DNA of 64,000 bases from Ascaris suum. Its lineage: Eukaryota; Nematoda; Chromadorea; Rhabditida; Ascarididae. Made by a program: the position numbers and the translations under genes. Under the pieces are notes generated by a model. It searched no databases, was not told the origin of the DNA, and worked only from the letters and a program-made list of their open reading frames with translations. Of the stretch, positions 1 through 14,000 are shown one piece after another (within the stretch, counting starts at the first letter, position 1; each line of letters opens with the position of its first letter). Location: contig CM024171.1 of the NCBI GenBank assembly GCA_013433145.1, positions 3,017,001 through 3,081,000 of the forward strand, given 5' to 3'.

Positions 1-21
1 GCTGAACTAGCGAGCGTGTGA

Positions 22-165
22 TTACGAGAACGAGGTCTTGGTGATGCTATCTGACGAGAAGATTTTCGCATCGCAGGCGGAGGAATCAGAAGCATTGTCG
101 TCTCGCTTTCTGATTCTTTTGTCAGTTCTTTGTTTTCTTAACGTGGGACACTTTCTTGCAAGCAC
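22..165 (-). CDS. Probable 3'-terminal exon of an unidentified gene
   Basis: After a strong acceptor (TTTTTCAG, reading leftward on the minus strand at 166-172) a frame stays open for 47 codons and ends in TAA at 24-22. The peptide starts VLARKCPTLRKQRTDKR, has a basic patch (KRIRKR), then becomes serine-rich (DSSACDAKIFSSDSITKTSFS). It looks like the cytoplasmic or disordered tail of a larger protein. I do not recognise the family. The other two minus frames also have partial openness here, so the frame choice rests on the acceptor and the stop. No upstream exon could be linked, so the intron to its right would have to be long. It may also be a chance open stretch. Confidence 0.35.
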   Translation of the reverse strand: MLARKCPTLRKQRTDKRIRKRDDNASDSSACDAKIFSSDSITKTSFS

Positions 166-2660
166 CTGAAAAACATCGTCCAGTTAGTTTCACTCTTGAT
201 TTCAGCATATACAAAACAAGGCAATGTATTGCAACAATTTTCGGCGCAAAAAAATAAAATGCGTTTAATAAAACGAAAGTGCAAAAATTCGCCAAACGAC
301 TGAGGACATATTTGTCGGCGTTTTCGTGTCTTGAAACTGTCTAGTTGTGCATAAACTTTAGCAAAAAATATTTAACAATCATGTAATGTTCTACTTCGAA
401 AATTACATCATTCTACTAGCACTAAAGTACTCCAAAATTCTGGCTGAATTTTGTTTAATTTTATAATTTTATGCGTTTTTCCGTTTATTATATTGAGAGT
501 GTTTCAGATCAACTGCGTAAAGGCATTGATAATTATAAAATAAAATTGGGCAATAGTTAATGATTGATAGAATCTATTTATATGAATAAATATTGTAAGC
601 ATATTTGAAACAAATAAATAAACTAGGCTTGAGAATATTAGTTGTACAGAATATGATATGCCTAAGAATAGAGTTGGGCGATCATCACATCAGCAACTAG
701 AGTTGTCGATTCTATTAAAGCTCAAATCAATAAATTTCGGATGATAGGATAATCAATCCGAATCATTGAATCGGTAAGACGAAAGTTGAGACGAATTTGA
801 AGTAGACCTTCATTTTCGAACTTACGCTTGTAAGCTCTAATGCGATCCACTCTTGAATATGAACGTATCAATAGAATAGAAGATTTTGAAGATGCAGCAC
901 GGTGCATATTCAAATTATCGGCAATTAAGCAGATAAAGAGGATAAGGAACAAAAAATTTTCAATTGTAGATGAACGGGAGAATCTCAGAACTCAGAAAGA
1001 TTCTTCATCATTTCTCCCTTCCTCTCCACCTTCAATCCTAACATGAGTCTGAATGATAGCAATGTTTCAATAGCCTTTTCGTACAATTTGGGAGCTACAG
1101 TTATGCAGTAGCAAATGAAAAATTATAAATTTTTGCGCTCTTCTTTCAATCTTCAATATAATCGAGAAAGACATTTTTCTATTGCTCAACACATGGTCTG
1201 AACTCTTTCTTTCCCTCAAAAAAAATGAAGATTCACAATTCTATGAAACTTTTTGATTGAACTTAAGAAGGACGCTCTTTCCAACAGAACACATACACCA
1301 TCACATCTCTTATTTTGGGTAGTCACAAACAGAACGCAGTTCGAATGAACCATTACTCTCTTTAACGCTCTCTTTAATATGCACCATTCCTCTCAATAGC
1401 ATTTTGCTTCCATCCTCTTCTTCTCAACCTTTCCCTTCTAGTAGCAAATAGTAGATGACTTATTCATACTTCTCATAGCTTCCGCCTTCCCCTACCTAGT
1501 TATTTTCACTCCTAGTATTCACCCTTACCTTTTGCAGTCTGACTAATTCCTGAAGATCGTGAATCAACTAGTAAGAGCAAAACAGCAAGCCATAAGTAGC
1601 AAGCAATTAGGCTTCAATAGTGGGCCCAATCACAGGCCGAGCAAGTGCCAAAGTGACAGGGAGTGACGAAAGAAACGAGCCGAGGACGAGCCGAGGTGGA
1701 TGGCTGGATTGCGTTTAGTGAGTTCAATGGTCCGCTAAGGTAATTCAATCAGTGAGGATTCGATTGGATGCTCGCGTGGGTCTGCTTATTCTTATTTGAT
1801 GCGTTTTAGCGATGCCCGCTGCATCAAAACTTCAATCAAAAGAACATCACCATGAATCTTGTAGTAAGCTTTTAAACGAACATATTGTTCCTTATCGATA
1901 TATCGCTATCTAGGATGCGATCCATGTTATTGTTAATTTTACTCATTAAGCCTGAGATGGAAACATGTTGACGGTGGATCTCATCAAAAAAATTCCGGAA
2001 ATGAATGAAGTAAACGAAATGCGAACAACAAACGGAGAATTACAATCGAGTTATCATCAAATGAGATCAAATGAATCATCAAACGCAAACGGAACTGTTT
2101 TCCGGAAATGTTTCAGTAGGAACGTTGTCATTGGTCATACACCACAGAGGTGATAAAATAAGTGGAATTTTGAAGTGAAAAAAATGTGCCTTAGGAGTTA
2201 TAAGATAATGCACATTTATTGCCAACTAACCTGTCAGATCAATGAATTTTATTAATTGTCAACTCATGGGAGTCGATGTGCCAACACAATCAACGTCCTT
2301 CATCTCTAGAGCGTGTGATGCAAAAAGTTGCTACAAACTTGGCTTGTGAGAGGAACACACCATAAGACATAATTGTTTATTCTTTAGCTTTTGTTAGTAT
2401 GCCAGAAGCGAGAAACCACTCTTTCTGAGGACCTTCTATCAATGAAATACAAATGTTTACTTTTTGAGTTTAGGTAGTAAGTGAAATACGTGGGTATTTC
2501 TATAAAGGACAAGGTCATTTTGTCATTGTGAGTAAAATTCTCTGAAAACTGCTTCCATTATTTTGAAAACAGCCAGATATTATTGCGGGTATTTTTATTG
2601 AAAACAAGGGCTGCAAAATTCTCACAAATTTTGAACTGGTATATGTATTTAGACGGCTTT
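166..2660. other. No recognised gene (intron or intergenic)
   Basis: AT-rich sequence without convincing coding frames. A GC-richer patch at about 1616-1735 has a minus-strand open frame of about 40 codons with several cysteines (CHFGTCSACDW). It lacks a clear donor and could not be joined to anything. It could be an exon, a promoter-proximal patch or chance. Confidence 0.4.
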
Positions 2661-3545
2661 CACACACGTGCACACACAAGCACACGCACCCACTTATGCG
2701 CACTTTCACAAACAGCGCATATGTCAAATCCTACCTATGCATATGCAATAAATGTGCAGGCACCCGCACGTAACACGGGCAAACACAGGCACCAGAGACA
2801 TACATGGGCGCGTACGCAGACGTACAATACAGACGTAGGTTTTACAGAAACGCACAGATTGCAAAGACGCACGCGATCGTACACACGAACATACATGAAT
2901 ACAAAGGCGCACACGTAGGGAAATACAGAAGTGAACAAACATACTAAAGAACAAAGACTCCCAAAACGAAGACCAAAGACACACACAAGTACGCGCACAC
3001 AGCGCACACAGACACATCGCACACGGATGAGCAGACAAATATGTGTAAGTGCACGCGAGCACATCCAGACATGTGCAAGCAGACACGCCACACATAGACA
3101 CAAGCAAACATGCAGCATATACCGCATGTGCAGACACATGAGCGCGCCAGCGCGTATGCACAGACACTCGCTGATGCAAGAAGCGCACTGACACGCACGG
3201 ATGCACACAGATAAACAAACGGATATATGCATATGCTCACAACGCACATTGACCAATGCAAACAGATACGTATACGCGTATAGCTAAACGCACAAACGCA
3301 CACAGACTCACGCAGACACATCACGTAAATGAACGCACACGAGCTCGCACATGCACACATTCGCATACACGCAAAGACACACGCAGAAGACGCAGGCACG
3401 CACAGACTGACACAACTACGTGCAAATACCGAGGCAGGCATCTATAACAGATACAGCATACAAATGTGGACATATAAAGGAGCATGCAAGCATACAAGAA
3501 CATACACGCATACCTATAAGCATATACATGCGCACGAACGCACTT
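2661..3545. repeat. Degenerate CA-rich microsatellite tract, about 880 bp
   Basis: The plus strand is almost entirely built of CA, CACA, CACG, GCACA and TACA steps (for example cacacacgtgcacacacaagcac) without a fixed period. The base use is strongly strand-asymmetric: A and C dominate on +, and T and G dominate on -. This lets long frames stay open on both strands, giving minus-strand peptides of 160-170 residues made of Cys/Val/Ala/Leu and plus-strand peptides made of His/Thr/Arg. I read these as artefacts of the repeat. A small satellite with CAGA/CACA units follows at about 3830-3861. Confidence 0.85.
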
Positions 3546-6500
3546 AACTCATGTCTGCTCAGGCTCATCTTTTCAGAAAAGGTGTGCACAGAAACGTATT
3601 CATACTTCAACCGATCTGATTCAACCGAATTCACCACTACAAATACAGACGTACTCTATCGGTTGTAAAGTACGGTCCAACAGGTATAAAGCGCATACAA
3701 ACCTGGAATAAAATGTATTTACGACCGTCTACAACTCCCTTCAAATGGATGCATAACTTCAAAGATGGTGCAAGATGACTATCTATGGCGTTATATCCAC
3801 CAAGTACTTTGATTTTAGTTCAGCTGTCAGAGAGACAGACAGACGCACACATACATCCATGTGGACATAGCGCCGCTATCATGAGCTTTGCAAATGCAAA
3901 TTTGTACGAACCGTAATAAATTTATGAAAAACATCAATTGCATCTGCCTGAAGGTTCTCCTGAAAGTTTGACTGAACGTTTGAGAGCATTCAAGATCAAC
4001 CAATCATCATTCATCATTCAGTAAAGTCGCTAAGCCTCCAAGTGAAAAGGTGGAAAGGCACTCAAAATTTTATGTATGTCCCTTAAATTGTTTGGCCATT
4101 GTGGATTCAAATTTTATGTAAACTGAATAAACAAAGGGGTTCTTTAGGTTTTAGGCCAACTAGAAAAAGCTAATAAATAGTTGCGCATAGAATCTAGATC
4201 AGGAGAGAAAGATGACAACTCAAGATGTCAGATAAGACTTCCTATGGAAGCTGAGATAATTCTATAATAGATTTGATACATACTTTATACAGCAAGGACT
4301 GCAAGCATATTACCAGTTAAAGAAAACAGAACATCGTTGAAGCTCTCAGATTAGACAAGTCAATAACCAAAAAAATGTCTTTATAAGAAAAAGTTTCCAT
4401 TAAACTAAGATTGCACTTCTGTATGAAAGAATCAAGATCGCAGCATTTATTTCATAAATAAGGCTTCAATTTCAATATGTCATCAACTTTGCAGACTACA
4501 ATCCACATTTGCTTCAGGGCAATGCGTCTGTTTGGAGATTATGCGCTCATTCCCATCTGAATGCAGAAGATCCACATCAAAAACGCTCAGATTATTGTGA
4601 AATTTAACTATTGGAGAATGTTATATGTAGAAATGCTGGAAATGCTGGAGCTTAAAAAAATCCAAAATTTTAGCATTACATCTTCCGGTCCAACTGTTTT
4701 CCTTCCCTCCCGCCTACCTCCAGAAAAAAAATTCCCTCTTTCCTTCAGAACGATGCGTTTAAGATTGGTATTCCAATTTTTCTGATATGAAGTTTTTAAA
4801 CGAAAAGCTTTCAAAGAGCAGCCATGCGAATTTTTGCAGTGATCAACAAATTATTTTCAAATATGTCTCGAGTACCATCAAAAAGGCGAATAAGAGCAAT
4901 CAACATCTAATAGGGCTAGGCGGAATCGGCGTCAAAATTTCTAACTTCTCAACAACATCCTTTACGAAGTTGATGCACGGAAAGCTTCGTTAGTGAAACT
5001 CAGTAGCGCTCGCCGTGCTTTTAAAGATGAATACTCGTTCGTAAAGTAGCTCTTTTTGGGGAGAAACGATTACTGCGAAGCTCTTAGGAAGCAAAACGCA
5101 TGCCAAATTGCTTTCTTACAAGAAAAATGAAATCTCTTATGGTCGAAAACCCTCATTAAAAAAAATTTTGTCATTTAAATAGGAAATACCCTTCAATGAA
5201 AAAAAATATATATGGAAGTATGTTCCTCTTTATTCTGACAGTTTTTTTCTTCTGTAATATTGTTTAATAAATACGAATGATATGAGCGTATAAAATTATG
5301 TTGGATGATGCGCACAAATTGGGGTGATTAAACTGAACAGCCTCATCATTTCGCTATTCGTTTCTTTGCTCCGTCGTCAATACAAAATTAGCCGACGATT
5401 TCTTGTGATTTTCTCACTTCATTACAATGTGAGAACTTCATTAGTAGTAAAATGCACTAATTGCGTAAAAATTTGCCAAAAATAAAAAAATAAATAAATA
5501 GATAAAGTGCAAAAATTTGATAATGAGCCAAATATTTAAAAAACTATTTAATTTATTTTTTTCGATTTGAAAATTAAAATTTTGACGCGTCGATGAGAGC
5601 TGAACGCTCACTAAAAGCTTTACGTTGCTATTGTCTTCTATTATATCAACAACAATTTTATTTGTCTGCTTCATTTAATTTTTACCCCTTCCTCAATAGT
5701 TTTTTTTTCGATTCAAATGCTATTTAATTGGAGTAAATAAGCGTTCAATTATTCCTTGTCCTTATTTATGTATGTAGCGTATTGTTTGTGATATTTTTTA
5801 AATAATAAAAAGAAATTTATAAATTCTTTTTTTCGTTAAAGTAATTAGAAAATCCACTGATGCGATATTCAATCCAAATTTTGCATCGCATATCTAATCC
5901 GAATCCTGGATCTTTCACTGCTCGTTGATACGTCCATACATGGCGTTATTGGCGATTAAAAACTCATAGGTTTTCAGTTGCTAAATTTCTCTGAAGAGTA
6001 AAATCGTCTAGCAATGGCTCTGTGCGGAAATTTATAGCGGAATTGATGGTAGCGTGCGCTAAGTTCAACACTTGATTATTGATGTTTTTGTGCATCCATT
6101 CGACTTTCTTCGCTCCTCCGTACTTTCAAAGCGGGAATAAAGTTGCCGCTGAGAAATTTGTGCATTAATTTTTTTGATAATCAAGCAGCTTATCGCATAG
6201 CCATCATATGTGACGCATATATATTCAAGCAATAATAAAAGCTTTCCAAAGATCGCTACAGAAGAGTAATATAAACTCCAAAAAAGTACCATATTTCTGA
6301 AATTTTGGAGCCGCATTGCATCGTGATCCTAAAGTGCGATTCTCTATCAACCTTTTATTTGGTAAAAAGTGAGCAACTCATTGAAGAAGTAAGGCAATTG
6401 AGTCAGAGCATTCCGGCTTAGTGTTTGACTTTTGTGCTATCAAGGCGCCTTCCGATGACTATTTAAGCCATGCATAGCTTTCGAGTGATCACAGGAAAAA

Positions 6501-9500
6501 CTCAATTCAAGCAAACTACTTTGTCCACCCTATAAGCGACTTGTCTATTCCGCCCATGAATCCCATCAAAATAGCAGTAGCCTAAAGTCAATTAATGAGC
6601 TAATTCATCTAAAAATTGGTATTTTTTTAGATTCTTTACGCTTAAAATCACTCAGAATGCAATATAAAATCGTTGATGGTTCATTATGGAAATTCGAATT
6701 TGAAGTGCTAATTGCTTTTGACACAAATGACCATTCAATCAGATCATGAATTGCCTCATTGAAATGCAAAAAAAAAAAAATCCAAAAAATCATTCACGCT
6801 AAATCAAATGCCCAGATTAGATTAGCATCATAAATAGCAACGAATTTTTCATCAATAATATCGAGAAAATATCATACATTAGTTGAGAAATTTTCATTCA
6901 GCATATTTGAGCAATAATATCTCCCTTTTTCGTGAAAAAATATTACAATAATTATTGGAGGATGATAGATGAAGAATTATTCAATGTGTTATTCGAGTGT
7001 TTTCACTGTGCTATTTATTAAACAAACGCAGTTTACATTTATTCTATGCAAACGGACACAAGGAGAAAGTATGAAAAATCATCGGTAAGAGTATTTTGTG
7101 CATTTTTATCGATTGACGGCACTAATCCACTGTTAGATTGTATACGCCAGTAAGAAGTAAAAAAATATTGTTCAAAATATAGGCCAAATGTCCGCTACAA
7201 TCAATTTTATCCTATTTCGAAGCAACGTAAAAATTATAAGGCATTCAAAGTGGATAGAACAGTCATTACAACATTTCCCTAACGTAGATAAAAAATTGCC
7301 TGTGAAAAAAAAAAGATTTAAAAATTTTTTAAAATTCATTATTGGAAATTATTTCTATGAAATTGCGGAAAACTTACACTCAAAGTATTTCAAGAGTGAA
7401 AATTGGTAAATAATTGAAATTAATTTTCTCGTGCTTCATCAATGATTGCAAAAATATTAATAAATAGAAACGATAGACAGCAAAAAAAAATCACATTATG
7501 AATCTTTGAATTATGCAGTTTTCTCTTTTGCGTTCATAAAAAATGCGCATTTTTAATGCTTCAGCGACCATGTGGAGCATTTTTTTCAGAGATATTTTCA
7601 AGTGAACGTCGTTTTTCGACTTTATCATGACAATTTTGCTAATACCATCATCGCAAATCAATATCGCCTCGAGCAAAGCGTAATGCACTTCTACAAATTA
7701 CTTTCATTATCGCATTTCTTTGTTCTATTGTTTCGTTTTCGTTTCATTTCATCTCGTTTCTTTCATTTTTTTTTTCGTTTCTCATTCAAATGATCAAATA
7801 TGTTGCAACTTGCAATATTCATCAGCTAGCTGCATCGAGTGATCCTACAGATTTTTAGTGAAAATTACTCCAATCATCCTGTTTTGAAATTATAGATGAA
7901 ATTCAAAAAAGATATTTCAATAATACTCCGTCTCAATATCGACAACAGCAATTCATTTCATTTCTATCAGTATTTCTTTCGTTTGCATAAAAAAAAGATT
8001 CCTAAATGTGTTGAAAACTCCGATATTTATCTGATTGTTTAATGAAAGGTGTGCAAAACGCAGTTGGCAATGATGGATCATGCTGTAAAGAATTACAGGT
8101 ATTCTAATACAGATATTCTGGAGTGCTGATAGCATTATCGAAAAAGACGAGTATTAAAGGTTTTCCAGAAAACATTCGCGCCCCCTCCCATCACCAATGC
8201 TGGCCATCAAATTCACATCCACCATAATGTTCGCATGCCATTTCTATGCACGCACATCTAGTTATATAAAGTTTCCCATGGATTCTTTTGAAAAAAAAAT
8301 TGGCAGCGATATTGTTTTCAAAAATTAAAAAATGCCATGCACATCGGCGGCTTCAGACAAAGAGGTGCAAACGTAAGTGTATGAAGCATCAGCGATATAC
8401 ACATATGCGCATTTTGAACGATGGAGTTATTCCCTCATTCTCTGGCATATGCGGCGAAAAATGCAAATTGAACCCCTCGTTCTATAGTTATTTGATCGTA
8501 AGTTTGAGAGTTATCGATAGCACATTCACAAATCACATAAAATCGAAATGACATGATCTGCATCGGCCGCACGTACATTTTTGAGCAAAATCTAGTCCAG
8601 GGACAATACTGAGGTGCCTACATAGCCAAACTGCTGCTAATAAGTTCGACGGATGATATGATTTTGTAGCTGTCGTAAAGTTGAACTTAAAAATAAAGAA
8701 CCTTAGAGGCAAAATAAATGCGAATTTTGCCAATTTTTTAACGTTGCAAGAGCGTTCTAAAAAATATTTTGATAATTGTACTTCTGCATGTTGCTGATCG
8801 ATTTAGTTGGGTAAATACTCGTGAAAAATAATAGCAAAATTCGATGAGGAATATTCTCGTTGAATAAGCTGCCATTGCAATGTCGCAAGAAAAATCGTCG
8901 AAATTTTATCGCAAAACGAAACTGCGAAAGGTTTAGATGGACAACAGAATAATAGCAATAATGACAAGATGTCAAAGACGAACTTTTCTTGAATTTAAGA
9001 AGCGAATTAAGACGAATTGGCAAAAAATATTTGCAGCGATGAAATTGAGCGACTCATTATTGCAACAAAACAGTTCACTGAAAGGCTAAGTGAAATGAAA
9101 TATTTTCGCATATTTAAACGTCGAACTTTTTAGAGAGCTGAACATACTCGTCGCTAGGCTTCATTAAATTCCCTTGGCGATGCGTTAAAGTGAAGGCCAT
9201 TTGTTTTGATAAGATGTGACGTCCATCAAATCACTCCACATCCATCACATCCAGCAAACCATACAAACTCCACATGAGTGTTTCGATATTGATCAAATGC
9301 ATGAGTTTGCAAGCGAAAATGAGCAAAACCTAGTTCATCAAAGCACATACGATTGGATCTTCTGGGAAGTCAATTTTTCAAACGTGTTCAGGTAACCGCA
9401 AAAACAAAAGCATGATGACATAATTTTTCGGACATGAAATAGGAGCACAAGAAAACGAAGTTTGGAGATGACAAGACAACGAAAAGTTAATCGAACATTG

Positions 9501-10005
9501 GCGCATGTGTCACATGTGCAACAAAGCTTTGATATTAAATACTAACGAACTTTAATGCGTTAATAATGTGGAAATAATATGCGTAGAAATATGTATGTAA
9601 AACGATCGATGGGTATATGCAAATGTGAGCGTAAAATAGTCGTTGCAATTATCTATACGATCTTTGCAAGAATTGCTTGAATTTCCTTGCCACTTAAAGG
9701 CAAAAATTACCATTAATTGGTAAGCAAATTTTTTCAGTGCTAGCGCAGTCTTGCTCAATAGGAATTCGCTCAATTTAATCGCATCGTAATCTATGATTTT
9801 TGGTCAGCGAGAATGCTTCAATAATGGAATTTAGCTAACCATCGTTTCCACTAGTACAATGTTATATGAGCATAGTTTATAGTTGATATAGGAATCGCAC
9901 AAAATTCTACACAGTTTTTCTATCTTTATTTATGCAAATATTTGATAAAAGAAATTACAATTTTAAATAGTTATATTTGCATAAATTATATGAAGCAATT
10001 TTACT
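3546..10005. other. No recognised gene
   Basis: Only short frames are present, typical of AT-rich noncoding DNA. A polypyrimidine stretch lies at about 7690-7790. No exon with recognisable protein similarity was found on either strand. Confidence 0.4.
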
Positions 10006-10464
10006 ATGAGTATGGAAAAGATATATTATCCTTTTTCAGATGCAAATAATTTAGCTCAAATGGCATTTGTATATTTTGTTGAAATTGTTTTACGAGAAAT
10101 TTTAAAGCAAAAATATATTAGGGAATTATCGTTTGCGAAGACTTTTGCATATATTTGTTTTACGAATATTTTGTTTTTCAATTACATCTTTTTTTTAGTA
10201 ATTTTACTCATAATTAATTTTTTAACGCAATATGATATAAGATTTTCAAGAATATTTCTACTTTTTTTCCAGAGCTATAATTTCACATATTATGAGCATG
10301 TATATTCGCTTAAGTATTCATCTTTCTATTTTGTAGTTTCTATTCGGCAGCTATTGGAATTAAAGCTGCGACGTTTGGTAGGTGTCACGTGCATCACTTC
10401 GTTACCTCTTAAATTATTTTTCATACTGATCTGTCAATACCTGTCAGGTAAAGCATCGAAATGA
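10006..10464 (+). other. Unexplained 152-codon open frame, very hydrophobic
   Basis: A frame beginning with a true ATG (MSMEKIYYPF) stays open for 152 codons in one of the most AT-rich parts of the window, where stops should be frequent. The product is dominated by F, I, L and Y and would contain several membrane-like segments (for example FFLVILLIINFLTQYD). Strong acceptor-like sequences occur inside it (cctttttcag near 10037, tttttttccag near 10272) and a donor-like gtaggt occurs near 10378, so parts could instead be exons in other frames. I do not recognise any family. It could be chance openness in T-rich DNA. Confidence 0.2.
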
Positions 10465-10639
10465 GAAGAGACGGAAGAGCAGTCGTTTTCGTGTGGACAT
10501 TTAAAGAAAGTCGTGGGAACCATATAAAATATGACTACAGACATGTTCATTATTTGTTGAGCAATATCTCGAAGCAATTAGTATGCTGATTAAAGCTGCA
10601 AAAGTTGCATATTGGCACTCTTTTTCACCCGTTAATAAC

Positions 10640-10702
10640 CTTTATTTATTTTATTTTATTTCATTATTTACTTATTCATTTACTTGTTTATTTGCTTATT
10701 TC
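10640..10702. repeat. TTTA-type simple repeat
   Basis: An imperfect run of TTTAT/TTTAC/TTTGC tetra- and pentamers (ttatttattttattttatttc and neighbours), typical simple-sequence DNA. Confidence 0.7.
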
Positions 10703-10970
10703 AAAAAATAATAGTTGGAAATTACGTTATAGTCTAATTTGAATGAAAGTTAAAATGGTACCTTTTTTTCAAAAAAAGACGAATAATAAAGCAAAACGAT
10801 TGCAAATAACTATGAAAAAGTGTTGCTATGGAAAAATTATGAAATAGCGATTGGATGGATATTATATAAAATTTGCAATGAAAACAAAGATATCTTCCGT
10901 ACAATTTCCAAAGCCCATCGTACAACAAATGTCTTTCTCAAAATGAAAGCATAAATGACCTTCTGAAAAC

Positions 10971-11002
10971 TCTCTGTCTGTCTGCGTCTGTCTGTCTGTC
11001 TT
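10971..11002. repeat. CTGT tetranucleotide repeat
   Basis: A short run of TCTG units with one interruption (tctgtctgtctgcgtctgtc), a microsatellite. Confidence 0.8.
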
Positions 11003-14000
11003 GTTTATGTCTGCCTGTTGGTTTCTATTCAGGAGTCACTAACAATAAAGCTACAAAAAAACTACTACAAAAAATTAAAGATGTTGGCAAGGTTTAAATT
11101 CGCATTCCAACTCGCAAAGCCAACAATGCAATTCATATTTGCAAGAATAGCAACGAAACGCATAATAATGCGCTTTTGCACTCGAAACGGATCAATTGTA
11201 CCAATCCTCAATCATTGATTCGTTTTTGACTTCGATCTGATCCGTTGAACATTAACTTTGCATATGCAAATGAGGAGCATTTTCAATTTATTAACATTGG
11301 AAACGAAATTGAATTCAAGAGGCTATAGGTTGTGGAATGCAGGGAAAAGTAAAAAAGTGTATTTCAAAATGAAATGAATTTTCGAATTTGGGTGATTTCA
11401 GTATAAAAATTCAATTCAGAACGGCAATGCTATGATACGGATCATTAATCACTTATATTATAGTGGATAGTTATTTCTAAACGAGCGATCGTCAAAAAAA
11501 TTTGAAATTTTTACTTCTGCAAAAGAAACGATGCACTGAAATTTTTTCACTAAACGAACGAAAACAATGAAAAATTCATATGATAACCGTATAAATTTGA
11601 CGTAAGTATTTGAGCATTCGATACTTACATAGGCAATGTTGCCTACTAACGGTGAATTGCATGTGACTGTAAAGAATGCAATGAAGATGAGATACTATTT
11701 AATGAGAAGTATGTCGAATTGCAAACACAATGCTTTGCAACGAAATAAAAGAAGAACCCCTCTGTGGGATGATGTGAGCAACGATAATCGCCTGAAATAA
11801 ACTGAAGTGATCAGCAAATAGGATTTGGGCACATACAAGAAATGCATACGAATATGTGGAGTATGTCGAAGTGACAATGGCGGCACATTTAAATACACGT
11901 TGGGAAGAAAGCGTTGGCTACTAACCGGAAGTACCCGGATGAAATGAATAACGCAGACGCAAGATCGAAAAAAATGCCCTCGCAAGCATGTTTGCATATT
12001 CAATAGGATTTTTGTCAGTTTATCACTCGCTTCGTTATTGCGTCTTAAAAAAATAAATTTATCACATTTTACGCATCCTTTTAAGATTAAGCAATGTAGG
12101 CAAACTCTTATGCAAATTTATTTACATATTTAAATCAATTTGCTACGGTTATCGCTTTATTATCAGGCGTCATATGCACTTGATTTATCCACCCATCGCA
12201 ATAGTTCAATTTTTTTGCAAAATATGCTATCACAGATTCCTTTCAACAATGCAGAATTCGAATACACATTGATAAAAATGCCAAGAATGTTCTTTAGTGA
12301 GGAGTGGATGGAAATCGTGGCATGAAATTTGCGGATATTATTGCATTACACAACTAGGCGGTGTGCACATAAACATATGGAGTTGGTATGATATGCGCTT
12401 TTTCCGTCACGTTCACCTGATGGATGATTTTGCCAGATAGCAGAAAAGTGGTGTCTGCAGTGCAATTCTTTCATATTTTAAATGATCCCACATCACCCAT
12501 AAAAATATCCATTATACTGGCTTACTCGTGACTAGACCGATGCAAAAAGTGACAGTGCGTAAAACATATGCAAAATTTTTTTAAAGGTGACGTGAGAAGC
12601 TTTTTCCATCACGTTTACCTGACCGGATGATGTAGGAAGTGACCTATGTTGCATCTTCGTTGGAACTATCGGAGTATTATTGCACTGCAAACTTCACAAA
12701 TCTAGTCTTCTTGATTCGCGAGTCGGAACTATGGGTGAAACGAAGAAAGAGATGCACAAATGCGGACGGGTAGACCGAACTTTGCGGGAGTGTACCTTTG
12801 TGAAGGAAAAGAAGTGTTAAAAATAAATATTTGGAAGAAAATTTGTACGACAGTCCACGAACGCCTGGGAAAATGAGTTTAGTTGTTTAACTGTATGTTT
12901 CCGCTGAAATCGAAAACGAGTGGAAAACAGACGACTTGATGGATGAAATTGCAAAGTTTGCCCTATCTTGCCAGGAAGCGGCGAATAAAGATGGCGATCT
13001 TAACGCATCGAGATGTATATGGAGATCGATGTATATGGATATGAAGCAAACTTAAGCAAACTGCTATTGAAATACAAAGAGAAGCAGTGCTCCACGTCGT
13101 ACCTATGAATAATTTTATAGAAGTGAAAAATCCTTAAATGACCAACAATTTCAATCGTGAAATATGCTGAAAGCACTTCGCAGTCGATGCACCAAAATAT
13201 TTGGTAAACTTCAAGCTTCTGAATATATTTTAGAAATATCACAACGGAAAGGAATCCAAGCTGAGTGCACTTTCTGGATGCAACATATAGATGGTGGATG
13301 TGCATTGAAGCGTTTTCCAAAAATGCCAACGATGAAAAAGATATTGCAAATCGATTAGTGCATATTTTCGGGGGTTTCCAGTGCGAGTTTTCTTTCAAAA
13401 AGTATCCTCCTACACTCAAAAAACACTTCAAAGCATATTATAACTTCAAGGTACGACTACTATTTCCACTCATATATTCTAGTGAACCTCTTTTCTCGGG
13501 TTGATTCTGATCAGCGGAAATTTTTGAAGTACAGCAACGTCGTATGATCTCTCGGTAAGTATATAGTAGAACTAAGAGTATATTTAAGTGCAGTATTCTT
13601 CATATGGCATCATCTCAGCATTCTGCAATATCATTTGAAGATTGCAGGTCCATGTTTTTGTCCACAGTATTTTGTCCATGCAATATGACAACATCCATAA
13701 TAATTTTTTCCTAATATGAAAAAGAATAACAACGTGCGCGCAATTGCATTTTTCTAAAGTTGTTGATTGCCTCGAACTCATCACTATTATATCCAATAAC
13801 AACAATAATATAGTAATTCTCGATCAACTTACTTTCTCAGCTAGTCAAATATCTATTGCTGAAATGACTCGTTACTACCTCTAATTCATTACAATAAGCC
13901 CTCAATTAAACCAAAATTTTCACATTAGTAAATCCAACAACTTAATAATGCATTGATCGGTCACAACGAAGAAAGCTTCGATAATTACAGATGTACATCT

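Noticed and set aside
2724..3441. Minus-strand cysteine/valine-rich open frames of 160-173 residues
   Set aside because: They are translations of the CA-rich microsatellite in several overlapping frames. No start context, splice sites or domain pattern supports a protein.
13000..13504. Overlapping frames of 60-143 codons on both strands
   Set aside because: Lengths are within chance for this base composition, frames overlap in conflict, and no domain is recognised.
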